From Actinomadura graeca (GTDB lineage Bacteria > Actinomycetota > Actinomycetes > Streptosporangiales > Streptosporangiaceae), in NCBI RefSeq assembly GCF_019175365.1, contig NZ_CP059572.1, forward strand, positions 4,960,001 through 5,024,000: a stretch of DNA of 64,000 nucleotides, in the 5' to 3' direction. This document shows positions 9,928 through 17,841 of the stretch, piece after piece (positions within the stretch are counted from its first letter, which is position 1; the number at the start of each line of letters is the position of its first letter). The notes under the pieces were generated by a model. The model did not search any database, had not been told where the DNA came from, and worked only from the letters and a program-made list of their open reading frames with translations. The position numbers and the translations under genes are program-made.

Positions 9928-9980
9928 CCGCGTCCGGCCGGGTCATCACCGTGGGCCTGTGATCACCCGGCCGGACGCGG
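9928..9980 (-). terminator. Long hairpin after copC
   Basis: Perfect 16-base inverted repeat (9928-9943 with 9965-9980), and the loop itself holds a smaller ATCAC/GTGAT stem. It lies about 20 bases beyond the copC stop and is a strong candidate terminator for the copper operon. Confidence 0.7.
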
Positions 9981-9998
9981 CCCGGCCACTCCTCCCGG

Positions 9999-10535
9999 CT
10001 ACCCTTCCCCGGCGCGCCTGGACCAGGCGACGCCGCCGCCGATCAGCGCGACGACCAGCGCGCCCAGCCCGATCCACAGCCAGCCGGACGAGCCGCCGGA
10101 GTCCTCACCGGCCGCCGCCGGGGCCGTCGAGGGGCCCGGCGCGGGCGCGGAGGTCTGGGCCTGCGGGCTCGTGGACCCCTTCACGGTGAACGTGAAGCTG
10201 CCCTTGACCGGGTGGCCGTCGGTGGCCACGACGCGCCAGCCGACCGTGTAGACGCCGTTCGGCAGCGTCCCGGAGACGGTCTCGGTGACGGTGTTGTCCA
10301 CCGCCTGCGCCTTGCCCGCCTCGTGCCGCCCGCCCGAGGCGTCCGTCAGCACGACCTGCGGCACCATCACCGGGTCCGCGTACGTCAGGACGATCTTGGA
10401 CGGCGGCGCGACGGTCGAGTTCGACGCCGGGTCCGCCGACTTCAGCGTGGTGTGCGCCGAGGCCGGGGCCGCGCCCAGCGCCACCAGCGCGACCGCCGCA
10501 CCGGCCGCGGCCGTCCTCGCCAGCGCACGGCTCAT
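9999..10535 (-). CDS. copC: Copper resistance protein CopC-like, membrane anchored
   Basis: 178 residues. The signal peptide ends APASA, and the mature protein begins HTTLKSADPASN: the N-terminal histidine and the CopC beta-sandwich (ADPVMVPQVVLTD, VVATDGHPVKGSFTFTV). CopC binds Cu(II) through that histidine and others. The tail holds a Pro/Ala/Ser-rich linker, one membrane segment (WLWIGLGALVVALIGGGV) and a basic end, so it is tethered outside the membrane. The ATG overlaps the upstream ycnI-like stop by 4 bases. Role: extracytoplasmic copper handling. Confidence 0.88.
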   Translation of the reverse strand: MSRALARTAAAGAAVALVALGAAPASAHTTLKSADPASNSTVAPPSKIVLTYADPVMVPQVVLTDASGGRHEAGKAQAVDNTVTETVSGTLPNGVYTVGWRVVATDGHPVKGSFTFTVKGSTSPQAQTSAPAPGPSTAPAAAGEDSGGSSGWLWIGLGALVVALIGGGVAWSRRAGEG

Positions 10536-11248
10536 GCCCGGCTCCTCGCCCGGCTGATGCCGTAGCCGCCGACACCGAGGCCGATCACGCCGACCGCGAT
10601 CCCGATCCCGCCGAGGACCCGCGCGGTGCCGTCGCTCGCGTCGGACGTCGCCGCCGCCTTCGGCTGGGCGGTCACGCCGGCCGGGGACTTCGCGGCGGCG
10701 GGCTCGACCCCCTTCGGGGTCAGCTTCAACGCCGGCGCCGGGTGCTCGGGCTCGTTCTGCCCGTCGCCCGGGTCCTGGTCCCACTTGACGACCTCACCGC
10801 CCGAGTACGTCTGCTCGGCCTTGAACAGCATCCGGTCGACGCCGGTCGGCAGCGGGCCCATGGACACGTCGAACTCCTGGAACTGCCCGGGGTCGATCTT
10901 GCCGCCGCTCCAGGTGATCCGTGAGACGGCCTCGGTCAGCTGCGAGCCCTCCATCTTCAGCGGCGTCTTGAGCTTGGACTTCTCCACCTTCACCTTCCAC
11001 CCCGGGACGGGGCGGACGGACACGAACGCCACCGGATGGTCGGTGGGCAAATCCACCTGGATCTTCGTGGTGCCCGCGTCGTCGCGCTCGTTCGGCACCC
11101 GGAACGACACCTTGGTGAACCCGCCCTGCTCGGCGGTGCCGGGGTTGACGGTGACGTGGGCGGACGCGGCGGTCGCGAGGCCGATCACCGACAGCGCGGC
11201 GAGCGAGGCCAGCGTCGCGAGGCGGCGGGCGGGAGGACTGGAAAGCAT
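10532..11248 (-). CDS. YcnI-family (DUF1775) copper-associated membrane protein
   Basis: 238 residues from the ATG at 11246-11248, with GGAG upstream. The signal peptide is followed by AHVTVNPGTAEQGGFTKVSF, the DUF1775/YcnI start where the mature N-terminal histidine and a Trp-rich site bind Cu(II) in characterised members. A C-terminal membrane helix (VLGGIGIAVGVIGLGVGGYG) anchors it. It is coupled to copC by an ATGA overlap. The pairing of YcnI with CopC is widespread and suggests copper delivery or storage at the cell surface. Confidence 0.88.
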   Translation of the reverse strand: MLSSPPARRLATLASLAALSVIGLATAASAHVTVNPGTAEQGGFTKVSFRVPNERDDAGTTKIQVDLPTDHPVAFVSVRPVPGWKVKVEKSKLKTPLKMEGSQLTEAVSRITWSGGKIDPGQFQEFDVSMGPLPTGVDRMLFKAEQTYSGGEVVKWDQDPGDGQNEPEHPAPALKLTPKGVEPAAAKSPAGVTAQPKAAATSDASDGTARVLGGIGIAVGVIGLGVGGYGISRARSRA

Positions 11249-11333
11249 GGCGGAACTCCGATCGAGTCGTACGGAAGGAGCCGGAGGCGCCGTGGACCGG
11301 CGCGTCCGGTGACGCGTACGGCACCCGCTCGGA

Positions 11334-11933
11334 TCAGTGCTGGGCGGGTGCCCTCGAAAGGCATGGCGGGCCCCGCCGGACGACCTGATGCCGGAGCACC
11401 CGTCCGGCGCCCGTGACCTCGTCCGCCGCACGGACCGCCGGAACCTGCGGCGCGGGACCGTCCGGCGTGACCGAGAACAGGACCGCCAGCAGCCGCAGCG
11501 GACGCTCGGCCGCGGCGGCCAGCCGCCGCGCCAGCGCCCACGCCGCCCGCTCGCCGCGCCGCAGCCACAGCGCCGACAGGAGGGCGGCGGCGATGTGCGC
11601 GAGCGTCATCGCGGTGCCCGAGCCCTGGACCGCGCCGCCGTGCGACGCGCCCGGCGCGTGGTGGAGCATGGGGTCCGTCGCGCTCGCGAACAGCGTGTGC
11701 AGCGCGAACTGCCCGCCGAGGAGACCGCCCGCGATCGTCGCCAGCGAGCGCTCGTGCCCGGCGAGCACGAACGTGACGGCGAGGACCGTCCCGAACCCGG
11801 CGAGGACGGCCCAGGCCGGGACCGTGTCCCGCGACGCCAGGGCATGCCCCGTCGCCGCGAGCGTCACGCACACGGTGGCGAACACCACCGCGCGTGCCGT
11901 GCGGGACAGCGGATGCGGGGGCTGTGCGGACAT
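11334..11933 (-). CDS. Integral membrane protein at the head of the copper operon
   Basis: 199 residues with about four hydrophobic segments (AVVFATVCVTLAATGHALA, VPAWAVLAGFGTVLAVTFVL, LATIAGGLLGGQFALHTLF, AMTLAHIAAALLSALWLRRG). A His/Gly stretch MLHHAPGASHG faces one loop and could bind metal. Family not recognised by name; similar hydrophobic proteins sit next to ycnI/copC in other actinomycetes. It starts 85 bases before ycnI and is probably co-transcribed. The C-terminus after residue 150 is basic and low complexity. Confidence 0.7.
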   Translation of the reverse strand: MSAQPPHPLSRTARAVVFATVCVTLAATGHALASRDTVPAWAVLAGFGTVLAVTFVLAGHERSLATIAGGLLGGQFALHTLFASATDPMLHHAPGASHGGAVQGSGTAMTLAHIAAALLSALWLRRGERAAWALARRLAAAAERPLRLLAVLFSVTPDGPAPQVPAVRAADEVTGAGRVLRHQVVRRGPPCLSRAPAQH

Positions 11934-12000
11934 GACCGGCCCATCGTCCCACCGCTTCCCTCGAATGTGCAGTCGACCCCCGGAAGTGGTCACGACACGC

Positions 12001-12043
12001 CCAACATGTTGGGGCTGCACGAGGACGCCCGCCTACATGTAGG
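12001..12043. promoter_or_regulatory. Two ACATGT-centred palindromes upstream of the copper operon
   Basis: CCAACATGTTGG (12001-12012) and CCTACATGTAGG (12032-12043) are both perfect 12-base palindromes with centres 31 bases apart, about three helical turns, and 70-110 bases before the copper-operon start. They look like paired operators for a dimeric, possibly metal-sensing, repressor. The regulator is not in the window. Confidence 0.5.
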
Positions 12044-12065
12044 GTTTCATTCCCGTGCTGGTTCC

Positions 12066-12090
12066 GCCCCCGCCGTCATGCGGCGGGGGC
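12066..12090. terminator. 10-base-stem hairpin between divergent genes
   Basis: Perfect 10-base GC stem (12066-12075 with 12081-12090) with a 5-base loop, between the copper operon and the 50-residue gene. It could be a transcription barrier or part of a leader RNA of the downstream gene. Confidence 0.4.
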
Positions 12091-12157
12091 GAGGCGTTCA
12101 GAACCTTTCACGGCGGGCACTCGTTGAACGGGAAAGCCTAGGCCGAGGAGGAAGAAC

Positions 12158-12310
12158 GTGGCTTCCGTCATCGACCGGATCAAGCGATTCATGAGCAGCC
12201 CCCAGGGGCGGCAGGCGCGCGCGCGGGCGGAGCGGCTCGCACGAGACCCCCGGACGCAGGCCAAGGTCCGTGGTCTGCTCGCGCGGCTGCGCGGCGGGCG
12301 CCGCCACTGA
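12158..12310 (+). CDS. Small basic protein, 50 residues
   Basis: GTG start 3 bases after a strong GAGGAGGAAG site. The product begins MASVIDRIKRFMSSPQGRQ and ends LLARLRGGRRH. It is highly basic, helical in appearance, and has no membrane segment. Short proteins of this form recur in actinomycetes without an assigned role; nucleic-acid binding is possible from charge alone. It lies 93 bases before the superoxide dismutase and in the same direction, but sod has its own promoter. Confidence 0.7.
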   Translation: MASVIDRIKRFMSSPQGRQARARAERLARDPRTQAKVRGLLARLRGGRRH

Positions 12311-12357
12311 CGACACACCCCGCTGCCCACCTCACCGGCCTTCCGGCACGCCGTTCG

Positions 12358-12395
12358 TATTGCGAGTTGGACGTAACTGCGACTCGTTTGCAATA
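12358..12395 (+). promoter_or_regulatory. sod promoter with Nur-like box
   Basis: TTGGAC (12367-12372) and a GCAATA/TGCAAT element near 12389-12395 are spaced like -35 and -10. Over the -10 lies TGCGA-N5-TTGCA (12378-12392), one base off the tGCaa-N5-ttGCA box described for the nickel regulator Nur of Streptomyces. Outer arms TATTGC (12358-12363) and GCAATA (12390-12395) are also inverted repeats. Only 8 bases separate this from the ATG and no ribosome site is visible, so the message may be near leaderless. Confidence 0.5.
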
Positions 12396-12403
12396 GTGGC
12401 GCC

Positions 12404-13003
12404 ATGGCCGACTACACGCTGCCCGACCTCCCCTACGACTACGCTGCCCTGGAACCGGCGATCACCGGCGAGATCCTGGAGCTGCACCACTCCAAGCACC
12501 ACGCCGCCTACGTCAAGGGCGCCAACGACACGCTGGAGAAGCTCGCCGAGGCCCGTGACAAGGAGCAGTTCGGCGGCCTGGTCGGCCTTGAGAAGACGTT
12601 CGCGTTCAACCTCTCCGGGCACGTCCTGCACTCGATCTTCTGGGACAACCTGTCGCCGGACGGCGGGGACCGCCCGGGCGGCGAGCTTGCGGCGGCCATC
12701 GACGAGCACTTCGGCTCGTTCGAGGCGTTCCAGAAGCAGCTGTCCAGCGCGACGTCGCTGGTCCAGGGCTCGGGCTGGGGCGTGCTGGCGTGGGAGCCGC
12801 TGGGCAGGCGCCTCATCGTGGAGCAGGTCTACGACCATCACGGCAACGTCGGCATGAGCTCCACGCCGCTGCTGGTCTTCGACGCCTGGGAGCACGCGTA
12901 CTACCTGCAGTACCGCAACGTCCGTCCCGACTACGTGCAGAGGCTCTGGTCGCTGGTGAACTGGACGGACGTCACGACCCGCTTCGACAACGCCCGCGCC
13001 TGA
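12404..13003 (+). CDS. Superoxide dismutase (Fe/Mn type)
   Basis: 199 residues, the usual length. Converts superoxide to oxygen and hydrogen peroxide in the cytoplasm. The four metal ligands are visible: His28 in LELHHSKHH, His76 in [10 protein letters not shown], and Asp160 and His164 in FDAWEHAYY. The second-sphere region reads YDHHGNVG, so Fe against Mn cannot be decided by eye. The Nur-like box at the promoter would repress it when nickel is available, as for sodF in Streptomyces, where a nickel enzyme takes over. A terminator follows the stop. Confidence 0.95.
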   Translation: MADYTLPDLPYDYAALEPAITGEILELHHSKHHAAYVKGANDTLEKLAEARDKEQFGGLVGLEKTFAFNLSGHVLHSIFWDNLSPDGGDRPGGELAAAIDEHFGSFEAFQKQLSSATSLVQGSGWGVLAWEPLGRRLIVEQVYDHHGNVGMSSTPLLVFDAWEHAYYLQYRNVRPDYVQRLWSLVNWTDVTTRFDNARA

Positions 13004-13023
13004 CCCGCGGGGGCGCCCGAGAC

Positions 13024-13087
13024 CACGGCGCCTTCCAGGCCGGGATCGTGCTCAGAACCCTTTCCTTGCGGCCTGGAGGGCGCCGTG
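13024..13087. terminator. Bidirectional terminator between sod and tetR
   Basis: 18-base inverted repeat with one mismatch (13024-13041 with 13070-13087) in the 94 bases between two convergent genes. Confidence 0.75.
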
Positions 13088-13097
13088 CCGCGTCCGG

Positions 13098-13751
13098 TCA
13101 GCGCGGGCGGGCCTGGTAGCGGCTCAGGAACAGGTCGACACCGTCGACGACGAGGCGGCCGGCGAGGTCCGGCGGAACGCCGACGCCGATCGAGCCGGTG
13201 ATCAGATGCGGGTAGACGGTCAGGCCGAAGAACTGGACGACGGCCAGCTCGACATCGGCGATGACCAGCTGGCCACGCGCGCACAGGTCGCCGAACACCT
13301 CCGCCAGCCCGGTGGCGGAGCGGGCCGGGCCGCGCTCCAGGTACGCCTGGCCGAGCTCGGGGAAGCGGCGCAGCTCACCGGTGACGAGGTTGCGCAGCGC
13401 CATCCGCGAGGGATCGGTGGCCGCGTCGACCAGCGCGCGCGCAGTGTGCAGCAGTGCCTCTCGGACGTCCGCGATATCGGCGAGCCCGGCGCGCACCTCC
13501 GCCATGGTCATGTGCGCTTCGCCCATCGCCTGCCCGACGACCTCGGTGAACAGCTCCTCCTTGCTGCCGAAGTGGTTGTACACCGTCACCTTGGACACGC
13601 CCGCGGCCGCGGCGATCAGGTCCATCCCGGCGTCGAACCCCTCGCGGATGAACAACTCGCGCGCCGCGGTGACGATGGCCTGCCGGTTGCGTTCGGCGCG
13701 CCTGCCCGATGGCGGCGAGGGTCTGGTGCTGTCTTTGCCCACGGTCCGCAT
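13098..13751 (-). CDS. TetR family regulator divergent from a DinB-fold enzyme
   Basis: 217 residues. N-terminal TetR domain (residues about 18-70) with AAAAGVSKVTVYNHFGSKEE; the remainder is a TetR C-terminal domain of the type ending in AGRLVVDGVDLFLSRYQ. Divergent from the maleylpyruvate-isomerase-family gene with only 78 bases between starts, which are filled with nested inverted repeats. It very probably represses both itself and that enzyme. Inducer unknown. Confidence 0.9.
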   Translation of the reverse strand: MRTVGKDSTRPSPPSGRRAERNRQAIVTAARELFIREGFDAGMDLIAAAAGVSKVTVYNHFGSKEELFTEVVGQAMGEAHMTMAEVRAGLADIADVREALLHTARALVDAATDPSRMALRNLVTGELRRFPELGQAYLERGPARSATGLAEVFGDLCARGQLVIADVELAVVQFFGLTVYPHLITGSIGVGVPPDLAGRLVVDGVDLFLSRYQARPR

Positions 13752-13760
13752 GCTACCTCC

Positions 13761-13811
13761 AACTGAACTCTTGAGTACAGAACAAACTGTCCTGTACGGT
13801 ACAGTTCAGTT
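13761..13811. promoter_or_regulatory. Shared operator of tetR and the divergent enzyme
   Basis: An outer 9-base inverted repeat (AACTGAACT 13761-13769 with AGTTCAGTT 13803-13811) encloses GTACAG (13775-13780), CTGTAC (13792-13797) and GTACAG (13799-13804). The last two form a 6-1-6 palindrome. Three copies of the half-site suggest binding of more than one TetR dimer. Confidence 0.65.
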
Positions 13812-13829
13812 AGAGGAGCGAGGGATGTC

Positions 13830-14468
13830 ATGAACGAGATATGGCCCGTGGTCCACGCCGAACGCGAGGCGCTGATCAGAGACCTGGAGGACGTGCCCGC
13901 CGAGCGCTGGTCGACGCCGTCGCTGTGCCCCGGCTGGGACGTCCACGACGTCGTCGCCCATCTCGCCGGCGACGCCAAGACCACCCCTCTGAGCTTCGTG
14001 CTGCGCTTCGCCGCGGCCCGCTTCGACTTCGACCGCTACAACGACGCGGCCGTCGCCCGCGAACGCACCGACGACCCCCGCCGCACGCTCGCCTCGTTCC
14101 GCGCGGCCCTCCACAGGACCACCGGCGCCCCGGCACCGAAGGCCACCCGTCTCGTCGAGGCGTTCGTCCACGGTGAGGACGTCCGCCGCCCCCTCGGCCT
14201 CAGCCGCGACTACCCGGTCGAGCCCGTCGTCACCGCGCTCCGCCACCAGCTCCGCACCCGCGTCGGGATCGGCGGCGGCAAGGAGCGGGCTGAGGGACTG
14301 CACCTCGTGGCGACCGACGCGGACCTCGACGTCGGCGAAGGCCCGGAAGTACGCGGCCCGGCCCTGGCGCTCCTGCTGGCCCTGTCAGGACGCCCCATCC
14401 GCCCCGACGAACTGACGGGCCCCGGCGCCCCCACCCTGACCAAAGACGGAGGACCACCCCATCCCTGA
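13830..14468 (+). CDS. Maleylpyruvate isomerase family, mycothiol-dependent enzyme
   Basis: 212 residues of the DinB/mycothiol-dependent fold. The N-terminal signature ERWSTPSLCPGWDVHDVVAH carries one of the metal-binding histidines, and EAFVHGEDVRRPLG supplies another. The family uses mycothiol, the actinobacterial thiol, in isomerisation or detoxification; the exact reaction of this member is not evident. GAGGAGCGAGGG precedes the ATG. Control by the divergent TetR suggests induction by a small toxic compound. Confidence 0.85.
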   Translation: MNEIWPVVHAEREALIRDLEDVPAERWSTPSLCPGWDVHDVVAHLAGDAKTTPLSFVLRFAAARFDFDRYNDAAVARERTDDPRRTLASFRAALHRTTGAPAPKATRLVEAFVHGEDVRRPLGLSRDYPVEPVVTALRHQLRTRVGIGGGKERAEGLHLVATDADLDVGEGPEVRGPALALLLALSGRPIRPDELTGPGAPTLTKDGGPPHP

Positions 14469-14585
14469 ATCACCCGAAGAGTCGAGACCACCTTCACCGC
14501 GACGCTGGTCGCCGACTCCAACAGTGGCTGGCCCTGCGTGCAGACGCGTCGCCGGCGATCTATCGTCCGCACCTCCCGAGCATTC

Positions 14586-14613
14586 AGGCCCGGGTGCTGA
14601 TCGACCCGGGCCT
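14586..14613. terminator. Hairpin terminator
   Basis: Perfect 10-base stem (14586-14595 with 14604-14613), 8-base loop, followed by a pyrimidine-rich TTCCGTCTTTCTCC. It lies between convergent genes. Confidence 0.75.
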
Positions 14614-14664
14614 TCCGTCTTTCTCCCCCCTCGCACCGCGCCTGACGACGACGGCGGTCCCCGG

Positions 14665-15447
14665 CTAGGGGACCGGCACCGGAGCGGCGGTCTCCTCCGG
14701 ACACACCGGAAGTCCCCGCGGGGGCTGAGGTCCCCGTTTGAGGTCCAGAGACGTGAAGATGTCCGGTACCCAGCTGCCGTTCGCGAGCTTGTCCCACACT
14801 GTCACCGCGTAAAGCGGACGGTTGTCGCCGGGCATGGTCACGGCCTCGCCGTCGCGGAGTTGGCATATGACTTCGATCGTGTCGCCTTCGCGGTAGACGG
14901 GTCTCCGGTCGTCGTGCTCGCTGGACAGGCTGGGCTGCCGGTAGGCGTACGTCCGGCCGCCGGGCGTGTTGACGATCGACGCCACCTGCGACATGCCCTT
15001 GTCCTCGCCCCCGCCGGCGATCTGCGACCACAGGGCCGGGACGGCGATGGTGGCCATGGGCGCGCCGACGGTGCCGGCGAATCCGATCCACGCCACGAAG
15101 ATGGCCGTGTTGTGGATGCGCGCGTTCGGGCGGAACCACAGGAACCGGCGCCAGAAGCCGGGCTGTGCGGCGTGGTCGTGCTCGCGTTCCGGCCGCGGTG
15201 CCTCGTCGGTCGTCTCCAGGCCGGAAGAGTGCGCCAGGGGGGCGCTTGGCTGTGGTGCGCTCCGACGCGCCGAGGCGGCGTTCGACGTGACGGAGGACAG
15301 TTCACCATCCTTCGACGTGTCGTCGAACGGCTCGGAGTTCACCGTCCGCCGCCGATGGGGCCGGTTCGGGCTGCTCCTCCGGTCGTTGTCAGCCGTCCTG
15401 CGGCTGCCGCGCTGGTGGGAGGGTATTTCGTTGTCTTCTTGAGCCAT
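14665..15447 (-). CDS. Membrane-anchored protein with an SH3-like C-terminal domain
   Basis: 260 residues. Residues 1-110 are polar, Ser/Arg/Pro-rich and probably cytoplasmic. A membrane segment follows (NTAIFVAWIGFAGTVGAPMA) and then an outside domain with REGDTIEVICQLRDGEAVTM and YAVTVWDKLANGSWVPD, which resembles the bacterial SH3-like modules at the ends of many actinobacterial wall proteins. One role would be binding peptidoglycan. The gene stands alone and begins a gene-poor stretch. Start ATG has no strong ribosome site. Confidence 0.65.
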   Translation of the reverse strand: MAQEDNEIPSHQRGSRRTADNDRRSSPNRPHRRRTVNSEPFDDTSKDGELSSVTSNAASARRSAPQPSAPLAHSSGLETTDEAPRPEREHDHAAQPGFWRRFLWFRPNARIHNTAIFVAWIGFAGTVGAPMATIAVPALWSQIAGGGEDKGMSQVASIVNTPGGRTYAYRQPSLSSEHDDRRPVYREGDTIEVICQLRDGEAVTMPGDNRPLYAVTVWDKLANGSWVPDIFTSLDLKRGPQPPRGLPVCPEETAAPVPVP

Positions 15448-16768
15448 GGATGGGGGTCCCTCGTTAGGAACTTCGGGGGATGGATGGCCACGGGTCCAGG
15501 AGACCTGAACCCGGAACGCATCCTTTTCTGCTCGTCTGCGGTCGAACGGCCGCTAGCTCTTTTGGACCCGTTCGAAATCCGCCGCGACGCACTGAGGGAG
15601 CTTGATGCTCGACCTTATCCGCCTGCTGCGCGGGATGGTGCCCGGTGACGGGAGTCCGTCACCCAGGACGGAGTGCTCACTCGGAGATGTAGGTCCCGCC
15701 TCTCTGCCACGTTGCAGTTGCTTTCTGCAGATCTTACGGCCGATCCACCTGGGATAGGGCGAAGGCCGCGATCGATCCTGGCCAACGGGCACCGCGAACG
15801 GATGGTTCTCGGGCGAACGGAATATTTTGTTAAACCAACACCCGAGTTATCCGAACTCATCCGAAATCTAGCGATGTCGCTTATCTCCTCCCCTGAGCTG
15901 GCTGGATATCAACCATGGGCGCTTAGGCGATACATGACTTTCGCCTAACGAAAGCCATCTCTCGTTTTGAGGAGCGTCAGAGCGTGACGTTGGTGTGACT
16001 CTCGTCACGCGAGTGATGTATTTCGGCATGTCCTGTTCAAGGGGCCACGACACGCCGGATCCTCTGGACCACTCACTGGAACGGAGCCGCCGAGTGCCGT
16101 CTCGGTGCACGTCTCTCATGGTGAGGCGTGCATTGACCGCCTGCCGCCCAGGAGTGCCGCGACGTCCGGGATGGCGCGTCGCCTTCCCGCTTCTCGCTCG
16201 GCGCGTGGCGCTCCGCAGTCGGGCCAAGCTGGTAGTAACAGCAGCTTTCCTGACAGGCAGCGTTAACTCGGGTACATGTAGAAGTCGTCATCCGCGTGGT
16301 CCGTCCATGCCGCATTATGGACGGTGGTAAACCCGTGGTCGGCGCCCTCGGCGCGAGCAGAGCACGGAGGTGCTGTAAGTGCCAGGCGACTTTCTGATCA
16401 GGAGAGATGAGTCATAACGATTCATGGGCATCGCATGCACACTGCGTCAGGGCGCTAAAGAAGGAGGCCATGAGTTGCCGACTGTGGCCAGCCCCCTGGG
16501 CCCGAAATGATGAAGAGCATCGCGCAAAAGGCAGTTATGCTGACTGTCGCAGGGTCAAAGAAACTTCGCTCTGGAGTCGAACCGCGCATGACGACATGAA
16601 GCGCACAAGTGCCAGCGAAGCCTCGGATCACCCCCCCTTCGACCGCGCCTCTATCGCCCGCAAAACGCTCAGACGCGACGACGTCCGACGGCTCACGCGA
16701 AGAACATCACGTTCCGAGTCGTCGGCGGAACAGCCTGCTTCCATTCTTCCCCCTGATCGGAACGCCTC
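15448..16768. other. 1.3 kb without a convincing gene
   Basis: Open frames here are short, overlap on both strands, and show neither GC-rich third positions nor recognisable domains. Base composition is visibly less GC-rich than the neighbours. A perfect 8-base hairpin (16301-16308 with 16317-16324) and a CTTTCG/CGAAAG hairpin near 15937-15953 are the only structures noticed. It may be eroded accessory DNA or host an unrecognised RNA. Confidence 0.5.
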
Positions 16769-17419
16769 ATGCCCCCATCGATCCTCGACACAGAAGCCCC
16801 GGTCGCCCCGGATGATCCGCCGCCATTGCCCACCCGGGACCGATCGCTCATCGTGGTCCACGGGATCGTCGTCGCAGCGGCGGCCCTCGGTTACACCGCC
16901 ACGGGGATCGCCACAGGTAGGTGGACGCCTCGCCCTTGGCCCGCGGGACTCATGGCCCTGTACGTGCTCGGGGTTCTCGGGTTGATCGGCTACGCGGCCT
17001 GGCGGGGGGTGACAGGACGGGCCACCCTCGATCCCGCGTCGCTGGGCGCCATCAAAAGCAGATGCCTCGAAGAAGCCGCCCGCCATCCTGGGCCCGCCGC
17101 CGCAGTGGCGATGCGTCCGGTCCTTCCCCATCCATTCACGGGTTATGTGTACGCCTCCGTCACCGCGCAAAGAGTGGGATCCTCTGCCCCGGGCACGCGT
17201 GATGTGTCCGTGCGGTGGACACAGGGCTGGGCGCCGCTGCGTCGCACCGCGTGGCACCGCGCCTTCATCCTCGCCGGCACTCCGGGTTCGGCCGCGCGCG
17301 GTGTCACCTGCGGCCACGTGGGGTCGCTGGAGACTTCTCCCAAGGCATGGTCGTTGAGCTGTACCCGCACCTCGCGACGTGTCCGGGGGCGACTTCGGCA
17401 GCGGCTCACCACAGAGTGA
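16769..17419 (+). CDS. Possible membrane protein, unknown
   Basis: 216 residues. The first 90 look coding: a Pro/Asp-rich start, then two hydrophobic helices (VVHGIVVAAAALGYTATGI and LMALYVLGVLGLIGYAAW). After about residue 140 the sequence becomes Ser/Arg/Thr-rich and irregular, as if the frame had shifted or the end were eroded. Only a weak ribosome site (GGA) precedes the ATG. Family not recognised. It lies in the gene-poor accessory stretch, so it could be a decaying gene. Confidence 0.4.
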   Translation: MPPSILDTEAPVAPDDPPPLPTRDRSLIVVHGIVVAAAALGYTATGIATGRWTPRPWPAGLMALYVLGVLGLIGYAAWRGVTGRATLDPASLGAIKSRCLEEAARHPGPAAAVAMRPVLPHPFTGYVYASVTAQRVGSSAPGTRDVSVRWTQGWAPLRRTAWHRAFILAGTPGSAARGVTCGHVGSLETSPKAWSLSCTRTSRRVRGRLRQRLTTE

Positions 17420-17777
17420 CCCGCCGTCGATCGCGGTCACCGGACAAAGGCGGATGTGGTTCAGGGAGTACCTGCTTCCAAGCCTCGCATCCCGAACAGC
17501 AGGGCAGAATCCCCCGTTCCTTCAACGCTCGCCCGATGCGTGGGCGACCTCTCGCCAAAGGGCCTCCTGCTGCCGCCTACTTTGAGTGCAGCCGAGAAAC
17601 AACGACCTTGACCACTCGAAGACCGTCCGTCCGTTTGCCGGGAGTGCGGACTCCCGAAATCGACTGGACCTTCATGCGCCTGACCGGGTCTCCCTCTTCT
17701 GCGCGTTCCGTGGCGTGCGTCGTCTGACCAGGGGTGATACGAGACTCAGGTTCAGCACACGAATGAGGCCGGTGTTG
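17420..17777. other. Gap with no recognised gene
   Basis: 358 bases without a plausible frame, between the uncertain membrane protein and a permease remnant. Nothing repetitive or structured was noticed. Confidence 0.4.
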
Positions 17778-17822
17778 TCAGTCCTTGGGGATGGTGCGGC
17801 AGGGGTTGAGCAGGGATGCCCG
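17778..17822 (-). pseudogene. 3'-end remnant of an amino-acid permease
   Basis: Reads RASLLNPCRTIPKD then stop, against RASLLNPRRTTPKD at the end of the intact APC permease at 36940-38376. On the plus strand, 43 of 46 bases match between 17778-17823 and 36940-36985. Similarity stops abruptly on both sides. Only the last 14 codons survive, abutting the toxin gene. Confidence 0.75.
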
Positions 17823-17841
17823 GATGACGGCTCCGATGGCG

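Noticed and set aside
14468..14640. Possible tRNA or RNA gene after the maleylpyruvate-isomerase-family gene
   Set aside because: No cloverleaf, anticodon arm or TTC loop could be laid out; the only structure is the terminator hairpin.
16407..16985. 192-codon plus-strand frame in the gene-poor region
   Set aside because: No domain, poor codon bias, Ser/Arg-rich, and it overlaps the more plausible frame at 16769.
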